From assembly GCF_003992725.1 (NCBI RefSeq), contig NZ_RZNF01000004.1, positions 124,001 to 188,000 on the forward strand: 64,000 bases of DNA. Direction: 5' to 3'. A program made the translations under genes and the position numbers. This DNA comes from Rhodomicrobium lacus (GTDB lineage: Bacteria; Pseudomonadota; Alphaproteobacteria; Rhizobiales; Rhodomicrobiaceae). Below are positions 55,908 to 64,000 of this stretch, one piece after another. The notes beneath the pieces are model-generated. The model was not told where the DNA came from. It ran no database searches and was given only the letters and a program-made list of their open reading frames with translations. How positions within the stretch are numbered: position 1 is the first letter of the stretch; every line of letters begins with the position of its first letter.

Positions 55908-57334
55908 ACCGGCAGCGGCACGCCCGTCGCCCTGAACGCCGCCTCCTGCCGCGCGCCGACTTCGTCGCGGCGGAAATCCTCGATCACCTCGTTGAAGGCG
56001 CGATAGAAATTCATCTCGGTCTGAAGGTGCAGGAACACCGCGCCAAGCCCGATCGCGGCGCGGTCCATGAACACGAACTCGCGCGGCACCTTCACCGGCC
56101 CCTTCTCGCGCAAGCCCTGATGCACGCGGAACACCTCCCGGCGGCCATATTCGTTCGGCGCGACGCCCTCCGCCACCGAACGCACGCGGTCGTCGAGCAG
56201 CGGGCCGTAGATGAAGCCCGCCCAGATATTGAGAATGTCGATGAGTTCGTTCGACAGCCCCTTGAAGCCCCACGTCTCGTAGGCGTGCACGATCAGCGCG
56301 CGGTCGTTCGTGCGCAGGCCGTTGTAAAGGTCGATCACGCCGCCGACGAATTTCGGCTTGAAGGTGCGGATGCAGCCATAGTCGAGCAGGTTGATGCCTG
56401 CCGCGCGGCCGTCGCCATCCTCGAAAATCGTGTAGTTGCCGAGATGCGGGTCGCCGTGGATCACCGCGAAATGGCTGAACGGATACCACCAGGCGCGGAA
56501 AAGCGCGCGCGCGATGGTGTTGCGCTCTTCGAGCGGGCGCGTCTTGTAGTCGAGGAGCTTGCGGCCGTCGAGCCACGTCATGGTGAGAAGCCGCTTCGTC
56601 GAGAGGTCCGGCAGAAGCTCGGGCACGCGGATGCGCTCGTCGCCCGCGAACATATGCGCGTAGAGCGCCATGTGCCGCGCTTCGAGCGTGTAGTCGAGTT
56701 CCTCGCGGAGCCGCTCGCCGATCTCTCCCACCATCTCGGTCGGGTCGATGGCCGCGTCCATGCGCTTGTAAAGCCCCATCACGATCTGAAGCTGGTTCAG
56801 GTCGGCTTCGACGGCGGATTGCATCTCGGGATACTGAAGCTTCACCGCGAGCGGACGGCCGTCGAGCGCGCGCGCCTTGTGCACTTGCCCGAGCGAGGCG
56901 GCGGCGGCGGCCTCGTGGCCGAATTCGGCGAATTTCGCCTGCCAGTCGGGGCCGAGTTCCGCGCTCATGCGGCGGCGGACGAACGGCCAGCCCATCGGCG
57001 GCGCCTGGTTCTGAAGCTGCGCGAGTTCGGCCGCGTATTCCGGCGGGATCGCGTCGGGCACGGTCGAAAGAAGCTGCGCCACCTTCATCAGCGGCCCCTT
57101 GAGGCCGCCGAGTGCCGCCGCGAGCGATTGCGCGTTCTTCTGCCGGTCCGCGCCGCCTGTGAGATACGCCGCGCCGAGCCTCGCCGCCACGCCGCCGACA
57201 TTGGCGCCCACGCGCGCATAACGCTGCACGCGCTGGGTGAGCCGGTTGCCCTCGCGGTCGTCGCCGCCCGGCAGCGTCGTGTCGAGCTTCGGCAGCGTCG
57301 CCGCCTCTTTCGATGTGTCGGGCTTGTCCTGCAT
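55904..57334 (-). CDS. ABC1/UbiB-type atypical kinase
   Basis: 476 residues from the ATG at 57332-57334. ABC1 (UbiB/COQ8) proteins are protein-kinase-like ATPases needed for ubiquinone synthesis or related isoprenoid-lipid handling. The K-x-G-Q motif reads K-V-A-Q (residues 84-87, 'GPLMKVAQLLSTVPDAIPPEY'). The Ala-rich nucleotide loop 'AAAAASLGQVHKA' is at 142-154 and Lys165 ('AVKLQYP') is the ATP-binding Lys. 'VIHGDPHLGNY' and 'LLDYGCI' provide catalytic and metal residues. No C-terminal UbiB transmembrane pair is visible, so it is not UbiB proper. A role in quinone metabolism alongside rquA is only a suggestion. Confidence 0.88.
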   Translation of the reverse strand: MQDKPDTSKEAATLPKLDTTLPGGDDREGNRLTQRVQRYARVGANVGGVAARLGAAYLTGGADRQKNAQSLAAALGGLKGPLMKVAQLLSTVPDAIPPEYAAELAQLQNQAPPMGWPFVRRRMSAELGPDWQAKFAEFGHEAAAAASLGQVHKARALDGRPLAVKLQYPEMQSAVEADLNQLQIVMGLYKRMDAAIDPTEMVGEIGERLREELDYTLEARHMALYAHMFAGDERIRVPELLPDLSTKRLLTMTWLDGRKLLDYKTRPLEERNTIARALFRAWWYPFSHFAVIHGDPHLGNYTIFEDGDGRAAGINLLDYGCIRTFKPKFVGGVIDLYNGLRTNDRALIVHAYETWGFKGLSNELIDILNIWAGFIYGPLLDDRVRSVAEGVAPNEYGRREVFRVHQGLREKGPVKVPREFVFMDRAAIGLGAVFLHLQTEMNFYRAFNEVIEDFRRDEVGARQEAAFRATGVPLPV

Positions 57335-57419
57335 CGCCGCTTCTGTCGCTCCCTGAAGGCAGATAGGGCGGCCTGACAAAAAGACCAGAGCCGCCTTCGT
57401 TCTTGCGGTGATGCCGCGT

Positions 57420-59285
57420 CTAGATGTGCGGGCCTTCCTCCAGCGTCTCAAGCTCGGAGATCATGTCCTCGATCACCGACAGGCCCATCGACCAGAAGCC
57501 GGGGTCCGTCGCGTCGAGGCCGAACGGCGCGAGAAGCTCGGTATGGTGCTTCGTGCCGCCCGCGCGCAGCATGTCGAGATAGCGGCCCTCGAAGCCTTCA
57601 GGCGCGCGCTCGTAGGCCGCGTAAAGCGAGTTCACGAGGCAATCGCCGAACGCGTAGGCGTAGACGTAGAACGGTGAATGCACGAAGTGCGAAACGTAGG
57701 TCCAATAGGTGTCATAACCTTCGTTCATCAGGATCGCAGGCCCAAGGCTCTCGCTCTGCACCTGAAGCCAGAACGCGCCGAGCTGATCGGACGTCAGTTC
57801 GCCCTGCCGCCGCGCCTCATGCACGAGCAGCTCGAACTGGTAGAACGCGATCTGGCGCACGACGGTGTTGATCTTGTCCTCCACCTTCTGGGCGAGGAGC
57901 GCGCGCTTCTCGCGCGGATTCTCCGTCTGGTTCAGGAGCGCCTTGAAGGTCAGCATCTCGCCGAACACGCTGGCCGTCTCCGCGAGCGTCAGCGGCGTGT
58001 AGGCCATGAGCGCGCCTTGCGCATTCGCCAGCACCTGATGCACACCATGGCCAAGCTCATGCGCGAGCGTCATCACATCGCGCGGTTTGCCGAGATAATT
58101 CATCATGATGTAGGGATGCGCCGAAGGCACCGTCGGATGCGAGAACGCGCCGGGAGACTTTCCGTCGCGCACCGGTGCATCGATCCAGTTCTTCCTGAAG
58201 AAGCCGTCTGCCACCTCGGCCATCTTCGGCGAGAAGCGGCGATAGGCGGCGATAACGGTCGAATGCGCGTCTTTCCAGGCGATGACCGGTTCCGGGTCGC
58301 GGGTGATGGGGGCGTTGCGGTCCCAGTAATTCAGCGTATCCACGCCGAGCCACTTCGCCTTGAGCGCATAATAGCGGTGCGACAGGCGCGGATAGCTCGC
58401 GCGCACGGCCGCGACGAGCGCGTCAACCACTTCCGGCTCGACGCGGTTCGCGAGGTGGCGCGAGGAGGCGACATCCGGGAAGCCACGCCAGCGGTCGGAG
58501 ATTTCCTTGTCCTTCGCGAGCGTGTTCATGACGAGCGTGAACAGCCGCACGTTCTCCTTCAGCACCTTGCCGATCGACTGCGCGGCGGCCGCGCGGCGCT
58601 CGGGGTTGGCGTCCGAGAGAAGATTCAGCGCGGGTTCGAGCGTCAGCGTCTCGCCGTCCACGTCGAAGCGGAGCGCGGTCAGCGTCTCGTTGAAAAGGCG
58701 GCTCCAGGCGGCGGGGCCGGTCATCGCCTTTTCGTGGAAGAGCCGCTCGATATCGTCGGCGAGCTGATAGGGACGCTCCTTGCGCAGGTCGGTGAGCCAC
58801 GGGCGATAATGGCCGAGCTTTTCGTTTGCGAGCGCCCGGTCGATCACCGCGTCGTCGATGCGGTTCAACTCCAGTTCGAAGAACAGAAGCTCCGTGCCGA
58901 TCACCGTGAGCTTGTCGCGCACATCGCCGAAAAGCTTGGCGCGTGTGGCGTCGCCCGTGTCGGTGACGTAGTTCAGGTAGGAATAGGAGCCGATGCGGCC
59001 CATGAGGTCGGAGAGGCTTTCATAAGCAGCGAGCGCGCCCGCGAGGGCCGCCGGGTCGCGTTGCGCGAGATCGGCGAGTTTGCCTGCGTAGGCCGCCTTG
59101 AATTCTCCGGCGCGGGTCTTGGCGGTCTCGATGTCGGATGCCAGTTTCGCCTCATCCGGATAGAGATCGCCGAGGTTCCAGCCGGGGATTTCCTCGGCCT
59201 TCTGCGGCGCGACTTCGAGAAATCCGCGATCTGCCTCCAGAGCGCCCACCGGTTGCGTTTCCATCGCCCGCAAAGTCGAAAACAT
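57420..59285 (-). CDS. pepF: oligoendopeptidase F (M3 family)
   Basis: 621 residues from the ATG at 59283-59285 (AAAGGA upstream). Zinc metallopeptidase cutting short oligopeptides in the cytosol. H-E-x-x-H motif 'LAHELGHGVH' (residues 409-413), with the third zinc ligand in 'TLAETASVFGEMLTF'. 'GFWSMGLSVIEDMI' closes the M3 fold. Length is normal for PepF. It ends 85 bases from the next minus-strand gene (ABC1 kinase), so both may be co-transcribed. Confidence 0.95.
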   Translation of the reverse strand: MFSTLRAMETQPVGALEADRGFLEVAPQKAEEIPGWNLGDLYPDEAKLASDIETAKTRAGEFKAAYAGKLADLAQRDPAALAGALAAYESLSDLMGRIGSYSYLNYVTDTGDATRAKLFGDVRDKLTVIGTELLFFELELNRIDDAVIDRALANEKLGHYRPWLTDLRKERPYQLADDIERLFHEKAMTGPAAWSRLFNETLTALRFDVDGETLTLEPALNLLSDANPERRAAAAQSIGKVLKENVRLFTLVMNTLAKDKEISDRWRGFPDVASSRHLANRVEPEVVDALVAAVRASYPRLSHRYYALKAKWLGVDTLNYWDRNAPITRDPEPVIAWKDAHSTVIAAYRRFSPKMAEVADGFFRKNWIDAPVRDGKSPGAFSHPTVPSAHPYIMMNYLGKPRDVMTLAHELGHGVHQVLANAQGALMAYTPLTLAETASVFGEMLTFKALLNQTENPREKRALLAQKVEDKINTVVRQIAFYQFELLVHEARRQGELTSDQLGAFWLQVQSESLGPAILMNEGYDTYWTYVSHFVHSPFYVYAYAFGDCLVNSLYAAYERAPEGFEGRYLDMLRAGGTKHHTELLAPFGLDATDPGFWSMGLSVIEDMISELETLEEGPHI

Positions 59286-59692
59286 GCGCCGTCCTTTCGT
59301 GACCCTTTCCCTTTCCATTTGGCCATTTGAGCGGACGGGTCAACCGTCATCGGCGCTTTCGTCACCGGAAAGAGAGCGTCGCGCCTCCCGCGCCGGATCG
59401 CCTTAAGGGTTTGTTCAGGTTTCCGTTGTGCTAACCGCAAGGGCGTGTTGTTCGGCTTCTTTTCCACATATGTGGAAATTCATCGCGACACCAATCATTT
59501 AGCTTGAGCGATGCGCAAATGTCATAACGAGTTCGCGCCGCGCCTTCTTTTTCTCTCATTTCATTCGTAACGCTTTGTTTACCAAATGGGGCTTATCTAC
59601 TAAGGCGTGTGCTTTTGCTGACATCAACCCGGCGGCACCGCAGTCGAGTAGAGAACACCAGCGCTCATGGGCGCGAAACAGGGGTTCAACTG
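59286..59692. other. 407-base divergent gap between pepF and the DUF882 gene
   Basis: No supportable gene. Contains a perfect 18-base palindrome at 59461-59478 and an AT-rich stretch from 59485 to 59620 suitable for the DUF882 promoter. No single promoter can be fixed by eye. Confidence 0.6.
59461..59478. promoter_or_regulatory. 18-base perfect palindrome, candidate operator
   Basis: TTTCCACATATGTGGAAA, fully symmetric, between divergent pepF and the DUF882 gene. The left arm with the preceding base (TTTTCCACA) also resembles a relaxed DnaA box. Likely a dimeric regulator site; identity unknown. Confidence 0.45.
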
Positions 59693-60928
59693 GTGAAAGT
59701 TGTTGCGTTTGGCGGCGTACGCAGCCTGTTGACGGCTGCGATGGTTTCGTTATGCGTTGCGTTCAGCTTCCTTGCGACGGGAGTTTCCGCCGAGGAACGC
59801 ACGATCTCGATGTACAACATCCATACGAAGGACACGATCAAGATCACCTTCAAGAAGGATGGGCGCTACATCCCTGAAGCTCTCGAAAAGCTCAACTACT
59901 TCATGCGCGACTGGCGCCGGAACATGACCATCAAGATGGATCCGCGCCTGATCGATCTCATGTGGGAGTTGCATAACGAACTCGGCTCGAAAGAACCGAT
60001 CCACCTCATTTGCGGCTATCGCTCATCCGGCACGAACGAGCTTCTGCGCCAGACGCGCGGCGGACAGGCACGCAACAGCCGCCACATCACTGGGCAAGCC
60101 GCCGACCTCATGTTCCCCGACGTGCCGCTGAAACAGCTTCGCTATTCGGCGCTGGTGAAGGAGCGCGGCGGCGTCGGATACTACCCCGAATCCGGCCTTC
60201 CCTTCGTGCATGTCGACACCGGCAATGTCCGCCACTGGCCGCGCATCACGCGCCCGGAACTCGCGGTGATCTTTCCGGGCGGCCGCTCTCAGCATGTCCC
60301 CGCCGATGGCCGCCCGCTGACGCCGCAGGATTCGCGTTTCTATCTCGCGCAATGGAAGGAAAGCGGCAAGGAACTGCCCTGGGTCATCACGCATAAGCGC
60401 GCGTCCGGCACCATGCTCGCGAGCCTCGTGCCAACCGATGCGCCGCTGCTTCGCCGTGCAAGTCTTTCGATGCCTGAAGCAGCCCCGGCCGCTCCTGCGA
60501 AGGTGGAGAAGGCCGCGCCGAAAGACGCCGAGCGTCTGCATCCATCGATCATGCGCCTCCCGCAAACGCTCGCGAAGCCTGACAGCCTCGCCCGCGATCC
60601 CGAGGAACTGCCGGAGATTGCCGAGGAAGGCGAGGAGCAGGAAGACGACATTGTCTTCGAGCCGCTTCCCTCCGACACCCTTCTGTCCGAGAAGTCGCTC
60701 GCCTACGACATTCTGAAGGGCGAGACCGCGCAGCCGCCCGTCTTCCAGAACGTGAAGCTTCTCATGACATCGCCGTCTGCGATCACGGGCGAGGATTTCG
60801 AGCACGGTCTTCAGATCGAGGCGCTTTACGAAGCACATGTATTCAAGGGCCCCGCGATTCAGGTCGCGCTGCGCAGGAGCGCGGCGAGGCTAGCCGCCGC
60901 CAATGCGGGCGTTTCGCAAGCGAGATAG
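59693..60928 (+). CDS. DUF882/YcbK-type murein peptidase-like protein
   Basis: 411 residues from GTG 59693. The frame is open further upstream but lacks protein character. N-terminal signal 'VRSLLTAAMVSLCVAFSFLATGVSAEE'. Peptidase M15-like domain (about 35-190) with zinc ligands in 'GYRSSGTNELLRQTRGGQARNSRHITGQAADLMF' and 'PFVHVDTGNVRHW'. YcbK/MepK cleaves peptidoglycan cross-links. The remaining 200 residues are Pro/Ala/Glu-rich and probably disordered. The gene is alone, divergent from pepF. Confidence 0.9.
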   Translation: MKVVAFGGVRSLLTAAMVSLCVAFSFLATGVSAEERTISMYNIHTKDTIKITFKKDGRYIPEALEKLNYFMRDWRRNMTIKMDPRLIDLMWELHNELGSKEPIHLICGYRSSGTNELLRQTRGGQARNSRHITGQAADLMFPDVPLKQLRYSALVKERGGVGYYPESGLPFVHVDTGNVRHWPRITRPELAVIFPGGRSQHVPADGRPLTPQDSRFYLAQWKESGKELPWVITHKRASGTMLASLVPTDAPLLRRASLSMPEAAPAAPAKVEKAAPKDAERLHPSIMRLPQTLAKPDSLARDPEELPEIAEEGEEQEDDIVFEPLPSDTLLSEKSLAYDILKGETAQPPVFQNVKLLMTSPSAITGEDFEHGLQIEALYEAHVFKGPAIQVALRRSAARLAAANAGVSQAR

Positions 60929-60977
60929 GCACTCGCGGGAAACGCATTGCAGGCGGGGGCCGGCTGGAGCAGCTCCG

Positions 60978-61020
60978 AGAAAAGCGCGAACCGGCTTTCC
61001 GTCCGGCATCGAGCTGAAAC
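60978..61020 (+). repeat. intergenic palindromic-type repeat, copy B
   Basis: AGAAAAGCGCGAACCGGCTT from 60978, then a TCCGTCCGGCATC segment, preceded by GGAGCAGCTCC. Same family as copy A at 40256-40300 and similar to a repeat widespread in Rhizobiales intergenic DNA, as recalled. Confidence 0.55.
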
Positions 61021-61070
61021 AGCGGGTCTGTGGGCCTCCTTTTAACCGGATGCGTTGCAGCGCCGAATTT

Positions 61071-61616
61071 TCATCGTGCCCGCGCCGGATTTCCGACGAC
61101 GGTTGCACCCTCCGCCACATCGCGTGTAACGACGCTGCCCGCCCCGATCACCGCACCGTCGCCGATGGTAACGCCCGGCAGGACGATCGCGCCCCCTCCG
61201 ATCCACACATCGCGGCCGATCCGCACAGGAAGGCCGCGTTCCAGTCCGCTCGCGCGCGTTGCGGCATCGCGAGGATGGTCGGCGGCGAGAAGCTGAACGT
61301 TAGGTCCGATGAGCGTGCGCTCGCCGATCGAGACGCGCGCCACGTCGAGGATGACGCAATTGAAGTTCACGAACGCCCCCGCACCGAGGCTGATGTTCGT
61401 GCCGTAATCGCAGAAGAACGGCGGCCGAATGAACGCGCCTTCGCCGACGAAAGAAAACCTCTCGGCGAGCATTGCATGAAGCTCGGTGGAGCTTGCCGCC
61501 ATGGCCGCGTTATAGCGTTGCATCCATTGCGCCGCAGCTCGCCGTTCGGCGTCGAGTTCAGGATCTGTGGGGTCATAGAGTTCACCCGCGAGCATCTTTT
61601 CCTTGTCGGTCGGCAT
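61071..61616 (-). CDS. sugar O-acetyltransferase (LacA/NodL/Maa type)
   Basis: 181 residues from the ATG at 61614-61616, 35 bases inside the upstream TPP-enzyme gene. Left-handed beta-helix of hexapeptide repeats. 'MLAGELYDPTDPELDAERRAA' is the mac N-terminal domain, 'FVGEGAFIRPPFFCDYGTNISLGAGAFVNFNCVILD' the first repeats, and 'LLAADHPRDA' holds the catalytic His. It moves acetyl from acetyl-CoA to a sugar hydroxyl; acceptor unknown. Translation is probably coupled to the upstream gene. Confidence 0.92.
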   Translation of the reverse strand: MPTDKEKMLAGELYDPTDPELDAERRAAAQWMQRYNAAMAASSTELHAMLAERFSFVGEGAFIRPPFFCDYGTNISLGAGAFVNFNCVILDVARVSIGERTLIGPNVQLLAADHPRDAATRASGLERGLPVRIGRDVWIGGGAIVLPGVTIGDGAVIGAGSVVTRDVAEGATVVGNPARAR

Positions 61617-63309
61617 CAACTTCCCTCTGTGGTAATGCTTTTTGCTGCGCCGCCGTACGGATTTCGGCCAGCGTTCGGCCGGGGCTGATCGCGTCGGGAT
61701 CGATGCGCAATTCGAGGATCGAGGGAAGGCCCGACGCGCGCGCCATCTCGAAGGCGGCGGGAAAATCTTCCGTGCGCTCGACCACCGCGCCATGACCGCC
61801 GAACGCGCGCGCATAGGCGGCAAAGTCGGGATTCCTGAGCGACGTTCCAGACACGCGTCCCGGATAATGCCGCTCCTGATGCATGCGGATGGTTCCATAC
61901 ATGCCGTTGTTCACGACGATGACAATCACGGCCGCGCCATATTGCACGGCGGTGGCGAACTCCTGCCCCGTCATGAGGAAATCGCCGTCGCCCGCAAACG
62001 TGACGACCGTGCGGCCCGGATGCACGAGCTTCGCCGCGACGCCCGCGGGCACGCCGTAGCCCATCGAGCCGGAAGTCGGGGCGAGGCCGGTGCCGCACTC
62101 GCGGTAAGTGTAGAAGCGATGCACCCAGGCGGCAAAGTTGCCCGCGCCGTTCGCGATGACCGCGTTGCCCGGAAGCGTCTCGCGCAGCCAGGCCACCACT
62201 TCGGCCAGCTGGAGGGCGCCCGGCGTCTTCTCCGGCGCGACCCACGCTTCATAATCCGCGCGCGCAGCCTCGCGCCACGCGGTCCATGCAGAGCCGTCGA
62301 GCGGCTTCATGTCTTCCAGTGCATCCGCGAAGGCATGGGGTCCGGCGTTGATGGCGAGGTCGGCCTGATAGACGCGGCCCAGCTCTTCCGCACCCGCGTG
62401 GATGTGGATGAAAGGCTGCTTCGGTTTCGGGATGTCGAACAGCGTGTAGCCCTGGCTCGGCATTTCGCCGAGGCGCGGGCCGAACGCGATGATGAGGTCG
62501 CTGTCGGCGATGCGCCGTTTCAGCGCCGGGTTGAGCGACATGCCGAGATCCCCCACGTAACACGGGCTCGTGTTGTCGAGATAGCTCTGGCGGCGCAGCG
62601 ATGAGGCCACGGGCAGCCCCGTGCTTTCCGCGAACGCCTTCACCTTGAGCGCGACATCCTTGTCCCAGCCTCCGCCGCCGACGATCATCAGCGGGCGCTC
62701 ACAGGCAGCGAGCCGCTTGCGAAACTCCGTCATTTGCGCGGGGCCTGGCGACGCCTCCACACGGCTGTAAGGCACGGCGTCGGCCACGGAGACCCGCTCG
62801 CGCAGCACATCCTCGGGCACCGCCAATACGACCGGCCCCGGGCGCCCGCTTGTCGCGGTGGCGAACGCGCGCGCCACATATTCCGGGATGCGAGCCGCCT
62901 CCTCGATCTCCGCCACCCACTTCGACACCTCGCCGAACATGCGGCGGTAATCGATCTCCTGAAAAGCCTCGCGGTCGCGCATGGAGCGGCCGACCTGCCC
63001 TACGATCAGGATCATCGGCGTCGAGTCCTGCCGCGCCACGTGAAGCCCGGCACTCGCGTTCGTTGCTCCCGGCCCGCGTGTGACCATGCAGATGCCCGGC
63101 TCGCCCGTGAGCTTGCCATAGGCTTCGGCCATCATCGCCGCGCCGCCTTCCTGCCGACACACGATATACGGCATGTCGCGCTCGTGATCGTAAAGCGCGT
63201 CCAGCACCGCGAGATAGCTTTCACCGGGTACACCGAAAATCATCCGCGCGCCGTGCAGGCGAAGCTGATCCGCCAGAATTCGACCGCCGCTCCTCGATGT
63301 TTGCGACAC
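61582..63309 (-). CDS. thiamine-pyrophosphate enzyme, acetolactate synthase-like
   Basis: 575 residues. Three-domain TPP fold: Pyr domain with catalytic Glu54 ('VCRQEGGAAMMAEAYGKLTG'), middle domain, and PP domain with the TPP/Mg motif 'TFAGDGDFLMTGQEFATAVQYGAAVIVIVVNNGMYGTIRM'. The family decarboxylates 2-oxo acids and joins or releases the product. It is close in layout to IlvB-like proteins but has no IlvN partner, so it need not be the biosynthetic acetolactate synthase. Overlaps the acetyltransferase gene, so both form an operon. Confidence 0.88.
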   Translation of the reverse strand: MSQTSRSGGRILADQLRLHGARMIFGVPGESYLAVLDALYDHERDMPYIVCRQEGGAAMMAEAYGKLTGEPGICMVTRGPGATNASAGLHVARQDSTPMILIVGQVGRSMRDREAFQEIDYRRMFGEVSKWVAEIEEAARIPEYVARAFATATSGRPGPVVLAVPEDVLRERVSVADAVPYSRVEASPGPAQMTEFRKRLAACERPLMIVGGGGWDKDVALKVKAFAESTGLPVASSLRRQSYLDNTSPCYVGDLGMSLNPALKRRIADSDLIIAFGPRLGEMPSQGYTLFDIPKPKQPFIHIHAGAEELGRVYQADLAINAGPHAFADALEDMKPLDGSAWTAWREAARADYEAWVAPEKTPGALQLAEVVAWLRETLPGNAVIANGAGNFAAWVHRFYTYRECGTGLAPTSGSMGYGVPAGVAAKLVHPGRTVVTFAGDGDFLMTGQEFATAVQYGAAVIVIVVNNGMYGTIRMHQERHYPGRVSGTSLRNPDFAAYARAFGGHGAVVERTEDFPAAFEMARASGLPSILELRIDPDAISPGRTLAEIRTAAQQKALPQREVDADRQGKDARG

Positions 63310-63621
63310 GCAACCTCCGATTTCTCGCCGTTGTGTCGTATATTTCGGAGAGTATCGCGCGTTTGCAACATGGCGCCGCTAATGTGGCTAACCGCCTGGA
63401 GGCGCGCCGATCGGATATGCATAGAATATCGATCAAATCAGATGGTATTAAAAGGGGCGATGGTTCCGCCGCCTTCCGGCCCCCGGCTGGAGCTTCAGCC
63501 GTCCTTATTCCTTGCCGTCGGGCGTTAAGCGCGGGTAACAAGGCAATTAACAGAATCTAAACCACGAACCGGCTAGGTTGCGCACTTGCCTTAAGCGCGC
63601 CTTCGCCAACAGGAGGCATCC
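63310..63621. other. 312-base divergent gap before the transaldolase
   Basis: No supportable gene. Promoters for the TPP gene (minus) and the transaldolase (plus) should lie here, but I cannot single out elements. AGGAGG at 63611-63616 is a perfect ribosome site for the ATG at 63622. Confidence 0.6.
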
Positions 63622-64000
63622 ATGAAATTCTTCGTCGATACGGCCGATGTAGCCGAAATCCGCGATCTCGCCGAAAAGGGACTGCTCGACGGCGTGACGA
63701 CGAACCCGTCGCTCATCGCCAAGACAGGCCGCAACTTCCTTGAAACGATCCGCGAAATCTGCGCCATCGTGTCCGGTCCCGTCAGCGCGGAAGTTTCGTC
63801 CACCGATGCCGAGACGATGATCGCCGAAGGCCGCAAGCTCGCGCGCATCGCTGAAAATGTCACCGTGAAGGTGCCGCTCACCTGGGACGGCCTCAAGGCG
63901 TGCCGCACGCTCGCGAATGAAGGCACGATGGTGAACGTGACGTTGTGCTTCTCGGCCAATCAGGCGCTGCTCGCCGCGAAAGCGGGTGCGAGCTTTGTGT
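63622..64000 (+). CDS. tal: transaldolase, subfamily 3B (FSA-like), N-terminal part
   Basis: First 126 residues; the gene runs off the window. Small single-domain aldolase barrel of about 215-220 residues. '[16 protein letters not shown]' and '[14 protein letters not shown]' are the signature. Schiff-base Lys83 is in 'VTVKVPLT'. At the position equal to Gln59 of E. coli fructose-6-phosphate aldolase there is Glu57 ('[10 protein letters not shown]'), which is the transaldolase residue, so transaldolase activity in the pentose phosphate pathway is the better prediction. Confidence 0.9.
   Translation, partial: MKFFVDTADVAEIRDLAEKGLLDGVTTNPSLIAKTGRNFLETIREICAIVSGPVSAEVSSTDAETMIAEGRKLARIAENVTVKVPLTWDGLKACRTLANEGTMVNVTLCFSANQALLAAKAGASFV

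Noticed and set aside
40256-61020. The two short repeats considered as a CRISPR or composite transposon
   Set aside because: Single copies 20 kb apart without spacers or mobility genes.

Overview
The window is chromosomal DNA from a high-GC alphaproteobacterium, most likely of the order Hyphomicrobiales (Rhizobiales). This rests on the amino-acid style of the housekeeping proteins, a mesaconyl-CoA hydratase-like gene (ethylmalonyl-CoA pathway), a bactofilin, a tyrS/anmK divergent pair, an rbfA-truB-rpsO-pnp block and an rquA-type gene for rhodoquinone synthesis. A rhodoquinone-containing budding or prosthecate genus such as Rhodomicrobium would fit, but that is inference. No rRNA, tRNA, CRISPR array, transposase or phage gene was seen.

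Layout. 1-4.9 kb: end of an esterase, a GH31 glycosidase, a HisKA_2-type PAS histidine kinase and rquA. 5.0-9.1 kb: an AT-rich secreted propeller-like protein and mutS. 9.2-14.9 kb: oxalate decarboxylase with an AEC transporter, cstA with its small partner, and an EamA transporter. 15-20 kb: purA, an AT-rich gene pair, an M20 deacylase, an AT-rich membrane/coiled-coil gene and glyQ. 20-25 kb: CDP-alcohol phosphatidyltransferase, moaD, mch, then sdhC-sdhD-sdhA ending in a terminator without sdhB. 25-31 kb: small membrane genes, an RND efflux pair and dps. 31-37.6 kb: Nudix, MFS with a coupled micro-protein, two arsenosugar-type glycosyltransferases around a membrane protein, a radical SAM gene and rnhB. 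37.8-49.9 kb: a 609-residue envelope protein, a YbjQ-like protein, bactofilin, Bcp, a 1243-residue AsmA-like protein, tyrS, anmK and a Tat-exported DUF1254 protein. 50-54.5 kb: rbfA-truB-rpsO-pnp. 54.5-64 kb: an AT-rich PD-(D/E)XK nuclease cassette, an ABC1 kinase, pepF, a DUF882 peptidase, a sugar acetyltransferase, a TPP enzyme and the start of a transaldolase.

How the parts relate. Most of the window is ordinary core genome. Four AT-rich islets (about 5.0-6.2, 16.3-17.0, 18.4-19.0 and 54.5-55.9 kb) hold genes without recognised close families and look acquired. The most notable metabolic signal is rquA 18 kb from an sdhCDA set, which suggests rhodoquinone-linked fumarate chemistry. The most system-like unknown is the nuclease cassette behind pnp, which may be either a two-protein unit or one gene split by a frameshift.
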